From an uncultured Dietzia sp. (GTDB taxonomy: Bacteria; Actinomycetota; Actinomycetes; Mycobacteriales; Mycobacteriaceae): a stretch of DNA of 64,000 nucleotides. The stretch is taken from positions 1-64,000 of the forward strand of contig NZ_CALMYY010000102.1 of the NCBI RefSeq assembly GCF_937873725.1, given 5' to 3'. Of the stretch, positions 10,715 through 19,994 are shown in pieces (positions within the stretch are counted from its first letter, which is position 1; the number at the start of each line of letters is the position of its first letter). A model generated the notes under the pieces. That model was given only the letters and a program-made list of their open reading frames with translations, ran no database searches and was not told the origin of the DNA. Position numbers and translations under genes: made by a program.

Positions 10715-11169
10715 GTCCGGAGCTCGATCACGGTCTTGCCGATCCGGATCGGCGTGCCGGCGGCCACCTTGACCGGGGTCGTCACCCTCGATCTGTCCAG
10801 ATAGGTGCCGTTCGTCGAGCCCAGGTCCTCGAGGAACCAGTCGGGTCCGTGGGGGGAGAGCCGGGCGTGCTGGTTGCTGGCGTAGTCGTCGTCGATCACG
10901 AGCGTGCACGAGTCCGCGCGGCCCAGCAGGACCGGCTGTTCGGAGAGGGTGATGCGGGTCCCGGAGAGGGCCCCCTGGGTCACGACGAGGTGGCGGATGG
11001 TCTTGTCGCCCCGGCCGAGGAGGCCGCCCCGACGCTCGCCCTGCCCGGCCGACCGCATCCCGACGTTGCCGAAGACGTCGGTCTTCAGCGCGCGCAGGGT
11101 GAGGTAGATGAACAGCCACAGCATGGCCAGCAGGAGGCCGCGGGAGAGCTGCAGAACGAGTCCCTGCAC
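10711..11169 (-). CDS. fhaB: FHA-domain protein FhaB (FipA)
   Basis: 152 residues. It has an N-terminal hydrophobic segment (LSRGLLLAMLWLFIYLTLRAL), a linker, then a forkhead-associated domain with the conserved GR..C..V..D.Y.S..HAR and STNGTYLD motifs that bind phosphothreonine. A TxDxF-like site near residue 30 (LKTDVFGN) resembles the linker threonine targeted by PknB in mycobacterial FipA. It links kinase signalling to FtsZ/FtsQ and division. It is coupled to pstP by a four-base overlap. Confidence 0.93.
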   Translation of the reverse strand: MQGLVLQLSRGLLLAMLWLFIYLTLRALKTDVFGNVGMRSAGQGERRGGLLGRGDKTIRHLVVTQGALSGTRITLSEQPVLLGRADSCTLVIDDDYASNQHARLSPHGPDWFLEDLGSTNGTYLDRSRVTTPVKVAAGTPIRIGKTVIELRT

Positions 11170-11254
11170 GAGTTCGTCCTCCCCTCCGTGGCTCGGGTCA
11201 CCACAGGCGACGGCCGATCGTCCCGGACGGTTCCCGGGGTCTGTCGTGTCGAGG

Positions 11255-12124
11255 CTAGTCGAACCGGACGGTGATCTCCGAGTGTCCGACCCGGATGACG
11301 TCCCCGTCGGCCAGCTGCCAGTCCTGGACGGGGCCGCCGTTGACCGTGGTGCCGTTGGTCGAGCCGAGGTCGGTGAGGACCGCCTCCCGGCCGTCGAAGC
11401 GGATGTCGGCGTGCTGGCGCGACACCCCGGTGTCCGGGAGCCGGAACGCCGCGTCCTGGCCGCGACCGAGCAGGTTGGACCCCCGCTGGAGGCGGAACGT
11501 GCGGCCGGAGCCGTCGTCGAGGTGCAGCGTCACGGTCAGTGAGGAACGGCCCGGGGTGATCCGGGTGGGGGCGTCCGACGGGCCGCCCCAGCCGGTGCCC
11601 TGACCGGACCGGGCGGCGACGGGATAGTTGGAGGCTGGTGCCTGCACGTGGTTGTTCTCCTGACTCGCGCTCGGCGGGACGCGGTTCGGCGACGACGGAG
11701 CCGGGTGGCCCGGCCCCGGAACCGGCGCGGCGGCCGAGATGTGGAACGGCACGGCGTCGGGGTCCACGACACCGTCTATACGCATCTGCCCGGTGTGGAG
11801 GTCGTCGCGTTCGACGAACGTCACCGCGACCGGGCCGTACGTCTCCCACCCCTGGTCGGAGATGTGGTCCGAGAGGTGGCGGGAGAAGGTCTTCACGGCC
11901 AGGGCCTCGTCCTCGGTGAACGACGCGTAGTCGGACCGGGCCAGGGTGATGGTGTAGCTGTTGGACACCAAGAGGTGACCGTCGGCCACCTTGAGGGAGG
12001 CCTCCGCCTGCTTGCGCAGCTGGGCCTCGACCTCGGCAGCCACGACCTTGCCCCCGAAGAGACGGGCGAACGCGTCGCCGACGGCGCCCTGCAGGGTGCG
12101 TTCGAACTTGCTCACGAATCCCAC
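11255..12124 (-). CDS. fhaA: FHA-domain protein FhaA
   Basis: 289 residues. The N-terminal DUF3662/FhaA_N domain (FERTLQGAVGDAFARLFGGKVVAAEVEAQL is its hallmark region) is followed by a short Pro-rich linker. A C-terminal FHA domain carries GRGQDAAFRLPD, SRQHADI and STNGTTVNG. It binds phosphorylated PknB and the pseudokinase MviN/MurJ partner and restrains peptidoglycan synthesis. The mycobacterial protein is much longer because of an extended disordered linker; here the linker is brief. The GTG at 12124 is chosen for the GGGAGG about 8 bases before it. It is the first gene of the seven-gene operon. Confidence 0.93.
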   Translation of the reverse strand: MGFVSKFERTLQGAVGDAFARLFGGKVVAAEVEAQLRKQAEASLKVADGHLLVSNSYTITLARSDYASFTEDEALAVKTFSRHLSDHISDQGWETYGPVAVTFVERDDLHTGQMRIDGVVDPDAVPFHISAAAPVPGPGHPAPSSPNRVPPSASQENNHVQAPASNYPVAARSGQGTGWGGPSDAPTRITPGRSSLTVTLHLDDGSGRTFRLQRGSNLLGRGQDAAFRLPDTGVSRQHADIRFDGREAVLTDLGSTNGTTVNGGPVQDWQLADGDVIRVGHSEITVRFD

Positions 12125-12194
12125 GCCTCGCCTCCCTTCCCCTCGGCCGCCCGGGCACGGTCTGTCGACGCCACCACACGGCGGCATCCGGTCG

Positions 12195-12200
12195 ATCATA
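12195..12200 (-). promoter_or_regulatory. -10 box for the fhaA-pknB operon
   Basis: TATGAT on the minus strand, one base from the TATAAT consensus, about 70 bases before the fhaA GTG. No clear -35 element is seen. Confidence 0.45.
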
Positions 12201-12326
12201 GAGGCGCGGGCGGTGGTAAGCACGCGGGAAGCGGCCGGCCGGCGGGCCGGGCGCCCACTCCGAAGACCCCCACCAGCGGATTAGTGCGGCCCGATCGGAC
12301 CGTGTTAACGTATGCGGGCGTTACTC

Positions 12327-12412
12327 GGGCGAGTGGCGGAATGGCAGACGCGCTGGCTTCAGGTGCCAGTGTCCTTCGGGACGTGGGGGTTCAAGTCCCC
12401 CTTCGCCCACCA
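12327..12412 (+). tRNA. tRNA-Leu (CAG anticodon)
   Basis: 86 bases including an encoded CCA. Acceptor stem GGGCGAG pairs with TTCGCCC with one G-T pair. Anticodon stem CTGGC/GCCAG encloses loop TTCAGGT, so the anticodon is CAG, reading CUG leucine codons. A long variable arm (GTGTCCTTCGGGACG) and T arm GGGGGTTCAAGTCCCCC mark it as class II. A weak -10-like TAACGT lies at 12306-12311. Confidence 0.97.
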
Positions 12413-12443
12413 GAGCGAGTCGGGTCCGACTCGATCGCCAGCG

Positions 12444-12466
12444 AGGCCGGCCGACAGGCCGGCCTT
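12444..12466 (+). terminator. Hairpin terminating the tRNA-Leu transcript
   Basis: Nine-base arms AGGCCGGCC and GGCCGGCCT around loop GACA, beginning 32 bases after the tRNA. Only two T follow, so it is a weak intrinsic terminator in sequence terms but typical of GC-rich actinobacteria. Confidence 0.6.
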
Positions 12467-12493
12467 CGTGCATTTACGGGGTATCACGCGCTT

Positions 12494-12509
12494 GGTGACC
12501 CGGATCACA
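12494..12509 (+). promoter_or_regulatory. CRP/GlxR-like operator upstream of pntA
   Basis: GGTGA-N6-TCACA differs by one base from TGTGA-N6-TCACA, the CRP/GlxR recognition pattern of Corynebacteriales. It lies about 290 bases before the pntA ATG, so it could serve a long leader transcript. Binding is inferred from the pattern only. Confidence 0.4.
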
Positions 12510-12722
12510 GATTTTCGTGGGTGAGGTGGTCGTCACGTACGCTCGCGTCATTGTCCTCTGGGCTCCCGCGGCGCCACCCCCGCCCGGGCCGGAGGACTCC
12601 GCCTTATGGGCGGGACGAAGCCGGGGCCACCCTCCCGCCCGTTGAGCTTCATCGCTGGCTCTGAACTAGATCGTTCTCGAGAGCGAGCCCGGTACGGCGG
12701 TGTGCCGGGAGTGGAAAGGACA

Positions 12723-12772
12723 ACGGCCGACAAGGCCGTGATCATCGGAGCCGGTACGCGGGGTACCGGCTC
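12723..12772 (+). promoter_or_regulatory. Two tandem stem-loops in the pntA leader
   Basis: First hairpin: ACGGCC / GGCCGT with a five-base loop (12723-12739). Second hairpin: perfect ten-base arms GAGCCGGTAC and GTACCGGCTC around GCGGG (12748-12772). The second ends 27 bases before the pntA ATG, leaving GAAGGA free for ribosome binding. I do not recognise a known riboswitch class in it. Confidence 0.55.
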
Positions 12773-12799
12773 TCCAACACGCTGTACGAAGGAACACCA

Positions 12800-14422
12800 A
12801 TGGCCTCGAGCCTCGAACAGATCCCAGAGAAGACGGCGCCCGCGCCCGGCGAGTCGATCGACACGACAGCCGGCGAGAGCGCCGTGATCGGTGTGGTCGC
12901 GGAGTCCAACCCGGGCGAGAACAGGGTGGCGGCGACGCCGGCCACCGTGGAGAAGCTGATCGGGCTCGGGTACCGGGTCGTGGTGGAGCAGGGCGCCGGC
13001 ACCCGCGCCGGGTTCGCCGATGCCGCCTACGCGGGGGCCGGGGCCGAGCTGGTCTCCGGTGACCGGGCGTGGGGCAGCGACGTGGTTCTCAAGGTGGCCG
13101 TGCCGACCGAGGCCGAGGTGGCCCGGCTCCGGTCCGGCGCCACGCTGGTGGGCCTGCTGGCCCCGGCCCAGAACGAGCGGCTGGTCAGCGCGCTGGCCGA
13201 GCGCGGGGTGACCGCGATGGCGATGGATGCGGTGCCGCGAATCTCGCGCGCGCAGTCGATGGACGTTCTGAGTTCGATGGCCAATATCGCCGGCTACCGC
13301 GCCGTGATCGAGGCCGCCCATCACTTCGGCCGGTTCTTCACCGGCCAGGTCACCGCCGCGGGCAAGGTTCCGCCGGCCAAGGTCCTCGTGGCGGGCGCTG
13401 GGGTGGCCGGTCTGGCCGCGATCGGTGCGGCGAGCAGCCTGGGCGCGATCGTGCGGGCGACCGACCCGCGGCCCGAGGTGGCCGATCAGGTCAAGTCGAT
13501 CGGCGGCGAGTACCTGCCGGTCGAGGTGCCGGAGGAGGAGAAGGAAGTCTCCTCGGACGGGTACGCCAAGGCCACCAGCGAGGCGTACGACCGCGCGGCG
13601 GCGGCGCTGTACTCGGCGCAGGCCGCAGACGTGGACATCGTCATCACCACGGCGCTCATCCCGGGCCGGGCTGCCCCGCGTCTGATCACTGCCGCCGACG
13701 TCGCGCTGATGAAGCGGGGCTCGGTCATCGTGGACATGGCCGCCGCGCAGGGCGGCAACGTCGAGGGCTCGGTGGCGGACCAGGTGGTGGTGACCGAGAA
13801 CGGCGTGACCATCATCGGCTACACCGACCTGGCCGGCCGTCTGCCCGCCCAGGCCTCGCAGCTGTACGGCACCAACCTGGTCAACCTGGCCAAGCTCGTC
13901 ACCCCGGGCAAGGACGGGCGGTGGGCGCTGGACCTGGACGACGTGGTCCAGCGCGGCGTGACCGTGGCCCGTGCCGGGGAGGTCATGTGGCCACCCCCGC
14001 CGGTGCAGGTCAGCGCCGCGCCGGCCGCGGCCCCGGCCGTGCGGGCGGAGCCGCCGGCGGAGAAGAAGACGATGTCCGCCGGGGCGAAGCTGGCGATGAT
14101 CGCCGCGGGCATGGCGCTGCTGCTGGTCCTCACGGCCGTGGCGCCGGGCGACATCCCGCGCCACATCACGGTGTTCGTCCTGGCGATCGTGATCGGCTAC
14201 TACGTCATCGGCAACGTCCACCACGCGCTGCACACGCCGCTGATGTCGGTGACCAACGCCATCTCCGGCGTGATCGTCGTGGGTGCGCTGCTGCAGATCG
14301 GCATCGACAACACCCTCGGCCTGGCGCTGGCCACCATCGCGATCCTCGTCGCGTCCATCAACGTGTTCGGCGGTTTCGCCGTGACGCGCCGCATGCTCGC
14401 CATGTTCTCGAAGGGAGCCTGA
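12800..14422 (+). CDS. pntA: NAD(P) transhydrogenase subunit alpha PntA (fused alpha1-alpha2)
   Basis: 540 residues. The NAD(H)-binding domain I resembles alanine dehydrogenase ([13 protein letters not shown] near the start; nucleotide fold at [34 protein letters not shown]; the mobile-loop region before [19 protein letters not shown]). An Ala/Pro hinge leads to four C-terminal transmembrane helices (from [15 protein letters not shown]). Many actinobacteria split this subunit in two; here it is one chain as in E. coli. It transfers hydride between NADH and NADP coupled to proton entry, supplying NADPH. RBS GAAGGA precedes the ATG; pntB follows after three bases. Confidence 0.95.
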   Translation: MASSLEQIPEKTAPAPGESIDTTAGESAVIGVVAESNPGENRVAATPATVEKLIGLGYRVVVEQGAGTRAGFADAAYAGAGAELVSGDRAWGSDVVLKVAVPTEAEVARLRSGATLVGLLAPAQNERLVSALAERGVTAMAMDAVPRISRAQSMDVLSSMANIAGYRAVIEAAHHFGRFFTGQVTAAGKVPPAKVLVAGAGVAGLAAIGAASSLGAIVRATDPRPEVADQVKSIGGEYLPVEVPEEEKEVSSDGYAKATSEAYDRAAAALYSAQAADVDIVITTALIPGRAAPRLITAADVALMKRGSVIVDMAAAQGGNVEGSVADQVVVTENGVTIIGYTDLAGRLPAQASQLYGTNLVNLAKLVTPGKDGRWALDLDDVVQRGVTVARAGEVMWPPPPVQVSAAPAAAPAVRAEPPAEKKTMSAGAKLAMIAAGMALLLVLTAVAPGDIPRHITVFVLAIVIGYYVIGNVHHALHTPLMSVTNAISGVIVVGALLQIGIDNTLGLALATIAILVASINVFGGFAVTRRMLAMFSKGA

Positions 14423-14425
14423 CCG

Positions 14426-15850
14426 ATGACCATCGAGACCGCCGCGAATGCGGCCTACCTGGTCGCCGCGCTGCTGTTCATCCTGTCGCTGGCGGGCCTG
14501 TCCAAGCACGAGACCGCCCGCCGAGGCCTGACCTTCGGTATCTCCGGCATGGCGCTGGCGCTGGTGGCCACGGTCGCCCTGGTGATCGACCACAAGCCCG
14601 CGACCATCGGCATCGTCCTGATGGTGGTGGCCGTGCTCATCGGCGCGGTGATCGGGCTGCTGCGGGCCCGCAGCGTGCAGATGACCGAGATGCCCGAGCT
14701 GATCGCCCTGCTGCACTCCTTCGTCGGACTGGCCGCGGTCCTGGTGGGCTGGAACGGCTACCTCGAGCCGAACCTCCACGGTGAGCTGACCGGGTCGCTG
14801 CTGGGCATCCACCACGCCGAGGTGTTCATCGGCGTGTTCATCGGTGCCGTCACCCTCACCGGCTCGATCGTGGCCTACCTCAAGCTGTCCGGGAAGATGA
14901 AGTCCTCGCCGCTGGTGCTGCCGGGCAAGAACCTCATCAACGCCGGGATCCTCGTGGCCTTTGTCGCGCTGACGGTGTGGTTCGTCATCTCCCCGGCCCT
15001 GTGGATGCTCATCGTGGTGACCGCCCTGGCCCTGGCGCTGGGCTGGCACCTGGTGGCCTCCATCGGCGGCGGCGACATGCCGGTCGTGGTGTCGATGCTC
15101 AACTCGTACTCGGGCTGGGCCGCCGCGGCGACGGGCTTCCTGCTGGGCAACGACCTGCTCATCGTGACCGGGGCCCTGGTCGGCTCGTCCGGTGCGTACC
15201 TGTCCTACATCATGTGCAAGGCCATGAACCGCTCGTTCTTCTCCGTCATCATGGGCGGCTTCGGCATCGAGGCCCCCTCGGGCGAGGGCAAGGACCACGG
15301 GGAGCACAGCGAGATCGACGTCGCCGGTGCGGCCGAACTGCTCGCGGGCGCGTCCTCGGTGATCATCACCCCGGGCTACGGCATGGCGGTGGCGCAGGCG
15401 CAGTACCCGGTGGCCGACCTCACCCGCATCCTGCGGGAGCGGGGCGTGGACGTGCGCTTTGCCGTCCATCCCGTGGCCGGGCGCCTGCCCGGCCACATGA
15501 ACGTGCTGCTGGCCGAGGCCAAGGTCCCGTACGACATCGTCCTGGAGCTCGACGAGATCAACGACGACTTCGCCGGCACCGACGTCGTCCTGGTGATCGG
15601 CGCCAACGACACCGTCAACCCGGACGCCGCCGAGGACCCGAGCAGCCCGATCGCCGGGATGCCCGTGCTCCACGTGTGGGAGGCCACCGACGTGATCGTG
15701 TTCAAGCGCTCCATGGCCGCGGGCTACGCCGGGGTGCAGAACCCGCTGTTCTTCCGCGACAACACCCAGATGCTGTTCGGCGACGCCAAGGACCGGGTCG
15801 ACGACATCCTGGCCGCGCTCAAGGACCAGCCCGTGGGAGCGGCCCGCTAG
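14426..15850 (+). CDS. pntB: NAD(P) transhydrogenase subunit beta PntB
   Basis: 474 residues. The first ~260 contain about nine transmembrane helices forming the proton channel with PntA. The C-terminal domain III binds NADP(H) ([49 protein letters not shown] region, [16 protein letters not shown]). Length matches the family. It is co-transcribed with pntA. A long palindrome downstream separates it from the convergent amt gene. Confidence 0.95.
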   Translation: MTIETAANAAYLVAALLFILSLAGLSKHETARRGLTFGISGMALALVATVALVIDHKPATIGIVLMVVAVLIGAVIGLLRARSVQMTEMPELIALLHSFVGLAAVLVGWNGYLEPNLHGELTGSLLGIHHAEVFIGVFIGAVTLTGSIVAYLKLSGKMKSSPLVLPGKNLINAGILVAFVALTVWFVISPALWMLIVVTALALALGWHLVASIGGGDMPVVVSMLNSYSGWAAAATGFLLGNDLLIVTGALVGSSGAYLSYIMCKAMNRSFFSVIMGGFGIEAPSGEGKDHGEHSEIDVAGAAELLAGASSVIITPGYGMAVAQAQYPVADLTRILRERGVDVRFAVHPVAGRLPGHMNVLLAEAKVPYDIVLELDEINDDFAGTDVVLVIGANDTVNPDAAEDPSSPIAGMPVLHVWEATDVIVFKRSMAAGYAGVQNPLFFRDNTQMLFGDAKDRVDDILAALKDQPVGAAR

Positions 15851-15935
15851 ACCGGACTGCCCCGCCCCCCGCCCCCCGCCCCGGGCCCTGGCCCCCCGGG
15901 TTTGCGCTGGCGCTGTGCTCGGAAAACCCCGGGCC

Positions 15936-15966
15936 GCGCTGCGGGTTCGGACCGAACCCGCAGCGC
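15936..15966. terminator. Bidirectional terminator between pntB and amt
   Basis: Perfect inverted repeat with 15-base arms at 15936-15950 and 15952-15966 in the gap between two convergent genes. Near-perfect symmetry lets it act on both transcripts. Confidence 0.75.
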
Positions 15967-15993
15967 AACCCGGGGGGCGCCGGGAGCCTGGGG

Positions 15994-17301
15994 CTACGTG
16001 CTCGCGCTCGCGGTGTCGACCGCCGAGCCGTCGGTACCGAGGCCGTCCTGGAAGTAGGCCATCTCGCGATGGTAGGCCTTGTCGAGTCCCTCGAGTTCGT
16101 CCTCCTCGGTGACACGCAGGCCCATCGTCTTGTCCAGGACGAGCGCGATGAGCAGTGTCACGACGAAGGAGTAGGCGACCACCGCGAGGGTGGCCAGCGT
16201 CTGGGCGCCGAGCTGCCCGAACCCGCCGCCGAACAACAACCCGGCCTCACCGACGGGGGAGGCGGGATCGGCGATCACTCCGATGAGCAGGGTCCCGATG
16301 ATGCCCGCGACCATGTGCAGGCCCACAACGTCGAGCGAGTCGTCGTAGCCGAGGCGGTACTTCAGCGCCACGGCGTAGTGACAGGCCACGCCGCAGATCA
16401 GGCCGATCGCGATGGCGCCGAGGGGGCTGACCGAGGACGCGGCCGGGGTGATGCCCACGAGGCCGGCCACCAGGCCGGAGGCCACACCGAGGGTGGTGGG
16501 GTGCTTGGCGCGGACCTGCTCGGTGATCATCCAGGCCAGGGCGCCGCAGAGGCCCGCGACGACGGTGTTGAGCGCGGCCACCGCGGCCGTGTTGCCCGCG
16601 ACGAGCGCGGAACCGGCGTTGAACCCGATCCAGCCGGCGAAGAGCATGCCGGCGCCGAGGAACGTCAACGGCACGCTGTGCGGCCTGCTCACCGCGGGGA
16701 ACGCGGCGCGCCGGCCGAGCACGAGGACCAGGGCGAGCGTCGCGACGCCCGCGTTGATATGGATGGCGGTACCACCGGCGAGGTCGATCGCACCCAGGTT
16801 GTTGGCGATCCAGCCGCCGATCACGGACCCGTCCTCGGAGTCGAAGGCGAACACCCAGTGGGCCACCGGGAAGAACACCAGCAGCGGCCACGCGACCGAG
16901 AAGACCAACCAGGTGGAGAACTTCATCCGGTCCGCCGCGCCACCGGCCACGAGCGCCACGGTGATCCCCGCGAAGAGCAGCAGGAACCCGGCGAACAGGG
17001 CGGGGGGAAGGCCCGGGGTCTCGGGCTCGGCCATGATGCCGGCCAGTCCCAGATACTCGAGCGGGTTACCGAGGAGCCCGGCACCACCGAGTGAGTTGCC
17101 GAAGGTGAGCGAGTACCCGACCAGCACCCACAGCACGGCCATGACGGCGACCGCGCCGATCGTCATCATCATCATGTTGAGCGTGCTGCGGATGCTGACC
17201 ATACCGCCGTAGAACAGGGCCAGGCCGGGGACCATGAAGGCCACCGCGACCATGGCGGCGAGCACCCAGGCGGTGTCGGCCGCCGCAATGGCTACGTCCA
17301 T
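15994..17301 (-). CDS. amt: Ammonium transporter (Amt/MEP/Rh family)
   Basis: 435 residues with eleven or so transmembrane helices. It begins DTAWVLAAMVAVAFMVPGLALFYGGMV, the classic Amt start, and contains SVAWPLLVFFPVAHWVF, GGTAIHINAGVATLALVLVLG (first pore histidine) and VVGLHMVAGIIGTLLIG (second pore histidine). It imports ammonium or retains ammonia lost from amine breakdown. No glnK/glnD genes follow. It is divergent from the glnT-like gene, and an extended GlnR-type box lies upstream, consistent with expression under nitrogen limitation. Confidence 0.95.
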   Translation of the reverse strand: MDVAIAAADTAWVLAAMVAVAFMVPGLALFYGGMVSIRSTLNMMMMTIGAVAVMAVLWVLVGYSLTFGNSLGGAGLLGNPLEYLGLAGIMAEPETPGLPPALFAGFLLLFAGITVALVAGGAADRMKFSTWLVFSVAWPLLVFFPVAHWVFAFDSEDGSVIGGWIANNLGAIDLAGGTAIHINAGVATLALVLVLGRRAAFPAVSRPHSVPLTFLGAGMLFAGWIGFNAGSALVAGNTAAVAALNTVVAGLCGALAWMITEQVRAKHPTTLGVASGLVAGLVGITPAASSVSPLGAIAIGLICGVACHYAVALKYRLGYDDSLDVVGLHMVAGIIGTLLIGVIADPASPVGEAGLLFGGGFGQLGAQTLATLAVVAYSFVVTLLIALVLDKTMGLRVTEEDELEGLDKAYHREMAYFQDGLGTDGSAVDTASAST

Positions 17302-17379
17302 CTGTCTCTCATTTCTGTGAGGCCACTCCGTAGCGGCGATCTAAGAGGAACTTGCGTTTCACAGTGTGATCCCGACGAG

Positions 17380-17417
17380 CTTTCCTCCGGGTGTCGCGCG
17401 CGTTTCCATCGGGTTAC
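17380..17417 (-). promoter_or_regulatory. GlnR box (four half-sites) upstream of amt
   Basis: Reading the minus strand: GTAAC, six bases, GAAAC, six bases, GACAC, six bases, GAAAG. This matches the actinomycete GlnR pattern gTnAC-n6-GaAAC-n6-GtnAC-n6-GAAAc in spacing throughout; the first pair is exact and each later half-site has one mismatch. It sits about 80-115 bases before the amt ATG. Confidence 0.75.
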
Positions 17418-17508
17418 CGTGTCGGGCCCGGTGCGGACCCGGTCGGCCGGTCGGCCAATTTTTCAGTGAGAACGTCTGTCGGATAGGCAGTCTCGGGCCG
17501 GAGAAGTC

Positions 17509-17524
17509 GTAACGTCGCGGAAAC
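17509..17524 (+). promoter_or_regulatory. GlnR box upstream of the glnT-like operon
   Basis: GTAAC-N6-GAAAC on the plus strand is an exact match to the first two GlnR half-sites, about 80 bases before the glnT-like ATG. The following half-sites are not conserved, so affinity may be lower than at amt. Confidence 0.6.
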
Positions 17525-17602
17525 CCACCACCGGTTTCGTGTCAGTAGGTTGTGACTACCAACCAGAAACGGCACGTGAGATGCCCACCCCAGGAGAATC
17601 CG

Positions 17603-19021
17603 ATGACAGTCACCGCAGACCCCTCCGCCGAGGTCCACGGACGCCGGAACGGCTCGTCGGTGTCGACGGCGTTCCGGCCCGCGGCCCCCGGACCCCGGCC
17701 CGAGATCGCGCCGGGCCCCCTGGCCCGGCTCGTCGCCGACACCGGGACGAGATTCGTGCTGGCCGTCTTCACCAACCTCCGGGGCAAGCCGTGCGCGAAG
17801 CTGGTCCCGGCGTCCGCGGTGGATCAGCTGGAGGCCGGCGAGCTCGGGTTCGCCGGATACGCCGCCGATGCGATCGGCCAACGGCCCATGGACCCGGACC
17901 TCCTCGTCGTCCCCGACCCCCGCTCCTTCACCACCCTGGACTTCATCAAGCCCGGGCTGGCCCTCGTCCACTGCGACCCCTGGGTGGGCGGCGAACCGTG
18001 GCGCTTCGCGCCACGCGTGATCCTCGGGCGGATGCTGGCCGACGCCGCGTCCGACGGGCTCGACCTCAAGGTGGGCGCGGAGGTCGAGTATTTCCTGGTC
18101 CGCAAGAACGCGGACGGGTCGCTGCGCACGGCCGACCCCAAGGACGACGAGAGCCACCCCTGTTACGACGCCCGCGGGGTCACGCGGATGTACGAGCACC
18201 TGGCCGGGGTGTCCGATGCGATGAACGCGCTCGGGTGGTCCAACTACGCCAACGACCACGAGGACGGCAACGGGCAGTTCGAGCAGAACTTCGCCTACGA
18301 CGAGGCGATGGTCACCGCCGACCGCGTGATGACGCTCCGCTACATCATCTCGATGCTCGCCGAGCAGCGGGACATGATCGCCACCTTCATGCCCAAGCCG
18401 TTCTCCGACCGCACCGGGTCCGGGATGCACCTGCACATGTCGCTGTGGCGGGACGGCCTCCCGGTCTTCCCCGCGGACGGCGACGATCCGCACGGACTGG
18501 GGTTGTCCCCCACCGCGTACGGCTTCATCGCCGGGATACTCGCCCACGCCGCCGGGATGCACGCGGTCCTGTGCCCCACGATCAACTCCTACAAGCGCAT
18601 CGGTGCCCGCACCACCGCGTCGGGGGCCACCTGGTCGCCCACCGACGCGACCTACGGCGGCAACGACCGGACGCACTACCTGCGGGTTCCCGACGGCAAC
18701 CGGGTCGAGCTCCGCGGCGGCGACGGATCGGCCAACCCCTACCTCGCCGTGGCCGTGCAACTCGCCGCGGGCCTGGACGGGGTTCGGCGGGGACTCGATC
18801 CCGGGATGCCGGCGACGGTCACCGGGGCCACCCACACGCTCCCGCCGACCCTCCTGCACGCGGTGGAGGAGATGGGGCGCGACGAGGTGGTCCGCGCCGC
18901 GCTGGACATCGGCGGCGGCGGCGTGGCCGAGTACTACGCCGATCTCAAACGCGAGGAGTTCATCTCCTGGCACAACACCGTCACCCAGTGGGAGATCGAC
19001 GAGTACCTCACCGCGTTGTGA
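17603..19021 (+). CDS. glnT: GlnT/GMAS-type glutamine synthetase-like ligase
   Basis: 472 residues with the glutamine synthetase beta-grasp and catalytic domains: GAEVEYFLV and DHEDGNGQFEQNF (metal and glutamate ligands), FMPKPFSDRTGSGMHLHMSL (ATP/metal region), NSYKRIG and a C-terminal RVELRGGDGSANPYLA motif. It lacks the adenylylation-tyrosine loop of GlnA. The sequence is of the GlnT/gamma-glutamylmethylamide synthetase class, which joins an amine or ammonia to the glutamate side chain using ATP. The following glxBCD-like genes favour an amine as substrate. RBS AGGAGA precedes the ATG, and a GlnR box lies upstream. The exact amine cannot be read from sequence. Confidence 0.85.
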   Translation: MTVTADPSAEVHGRRNGSSVSTAFRPAAPGPRPEIAPGPLARLVADTGTRFVLAVFTNLRGKPCAKLVPASAVDQLEAGELGFAGYAADAIGQRPMDPDLLVVPDPRSFTTLDFIKPGLALVHCDPWVGGEPWRFAPRVILGRMLADAASDGLDLKVGAEVEYFLVRKNADGSLRTADPKDDESHPCYDARGVTRMYEHLAGVSDAMNALGWSNYANDHEDGNGQFEQNFAYDEAMVTADRVMTLRYIISMLAEQRDMIATFMPKPFSDRTGSGMHLHMSLWRDGLPVFPADGDDPHGLGLSPTAYGFIAGILAHAAGMHAVLCPTINSYKRIGARTTASGATWSPTDATYGGNDRTHYLRVPDGNRVELRGGDGSANPYLAVAVQLAAGLDGVRRGLDPGMPATVTGATHTLPPTLLHAVEEMGRDEVVRAALDIGGGGVAEYYADLKREEFISWHNTVTQWEIDEYLTAL

Positions 19022-19059
19022 CCCCCCTTCCCCACCCACCCACCCACCCAGGAGAAATC

Positions 19060-19956
19060 ATGTGCGGCATCGTCGGACTCCACCTTCGCGACCCGGACCT
19101 CGAGCCCCGGCTCGGCGACCTGCTCACCACCATGCTCGGCGAGATGACCGACCGGGGTTCGGACTCCGCCGGTGTGGCCGTCTACGGGAACCCCGACTGG
19201 ACGCCGGCGGGCTCGGCGACCGTCACCGTGCTGGCAGACGACGTGGACGCGGCCGACCTGGCCACCCGCGTCGGTTCCCGGCTGGGAACGGCGGTGCGGG
19301 GTCGTGAGATCGGTGCCACCGTGCTGTTGTCCGCCGAGACCGACGCGGACACGCTGGCGTCCGCACTGCGGACCGCCGCGCCGGAGGTCGTGCTGGTGGG
19401 GATGGGCAGCGAGCTCGCCGTTCTCAAGGGCGTCGGCCTGCCCCTGGACCTGGCGACCGGATTCGGGTTGCCGGGAGCCTCCGGGTGGCAGGGCGTCGGC
19501 CACACGCGCATGGCCACCGAGTCCGCCGTCACCCCGGCCGGGTCGCACCCCTTCTCCGTGGGCCCCGACCAGTGCATCGTGCACAACGGCTCCTTCTCCA
19601 ACCACGCCTCGGTGCGCAGGGAGCTCGCCCGTCGGGACGTCCACTGCGACACGCTCAACGACACCGAGGTCGCGGCCCGCTTCGTGGCCGAACAGATCGC
19701 GCTGGGCGCCGGGATCGACCAGGCGCTGGAGGAGATGTCCCGGGTCCTCGACGGCTTCTACACGCTGCTGGTGTCCACGGCCGAGGAGTTCGCGGTGGTC
19801 CGCGACCCGATCGCCTGCAAACCCGCGGTGATCGCCGAGACCGACCGCTACGTGGCCATGGCGTCCGAGTACCGCGCCTTGGCTCACCTTCCGGGCATCG
19901 CCGACGCCCACCTCTACGAACCCGAGCCGGGCCGGATCTACCACTGGCACCGCTGA
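19060..19956 (+). CDS. glxB: Class II glutamine amidotransferase, GlxB/MgsA-like
   Basis: 298 residues. It starts MCGIVGLHL, so Cys2 becomes the N-terminal nucleophile after methionine removal, as in glutamate synthase and PurF amidotransferases. HTRMATESAVTPAGSHPFS and HNGSFSNH carry the glutamine-binding residues. It is the free-standing equivalent of the glutaminase domain of large glutamate synthase, as in GlxB and MgsA, and would release ammonia or the amine from a gamma-glutamyl amide for transfer to the FMN subunit. RBS GGAGAA lies just before the ATG, 38 bases after glnT. Confidence 0.88.
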   Translation: MCGIVGLHLRDPDLEPRLGDLLTTMLGEMTDRGSDSAGVAVYGNPDWTPAGSATVTVLADDVDAADLATRVGSRLGTAVRGREIGATVLLSAETDADTLASALRTAAPEVVLVGMGSELAVLKGVGLPLDLATGFGLPGASGWQGVGHTRMATESAVTPAGSHPFSVGPDQCIVHNGSFSNHASVRRELARRDVHCDTLNDTEVAARFVAEQIALGAGIDQALEEMSRVLDGFYTLLVSTAEEFAVVRDPIACKPAVIAETDRYVAMASEYRALAHLPGIADAHLYEPEPGRIYHWHR

Positions 19957-19994
19957 ACCCCCCGCGCCCCCGCCCCCACCACGAAGGAAGCACG

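Larger units (their letters stand above)
12413..12799 (+). other. Non-coding gap between tRNA-Leu and pntA
   Basis: 387 bases without a credible gene. It holds, in order, a terminator-like hairpin, a CRP/GlxR-like palindrome, and two tandem stem-loops directly before pntA, each listed separately. The rest shows no recognisable structure. Confidence 0.7.
17302..17602. other. Divergent promoter region of amt and the glnT-like operon
   Basis: 301 non-coding bases between two divergent genes. It contains GlnR-type boxes facing each way (listed separately) and a small palindrome TCACAGTGTGA at 17359-17369 on the amt side. Confidence 0.75.

Noticed and set aside
12748..12772. Known riboswitch before pntA
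   Set aside because: The hairpins do not match TPP, cobalamin, SAM or other classes I can recognise; reported only as stem-loops.
17359..17369. TCACAGTGTGA as a CRP/GlxR operator
   Set aside because: The half-sites are in the reverse order with one-base spacing, unlike TGTGA-N6-TCACA.
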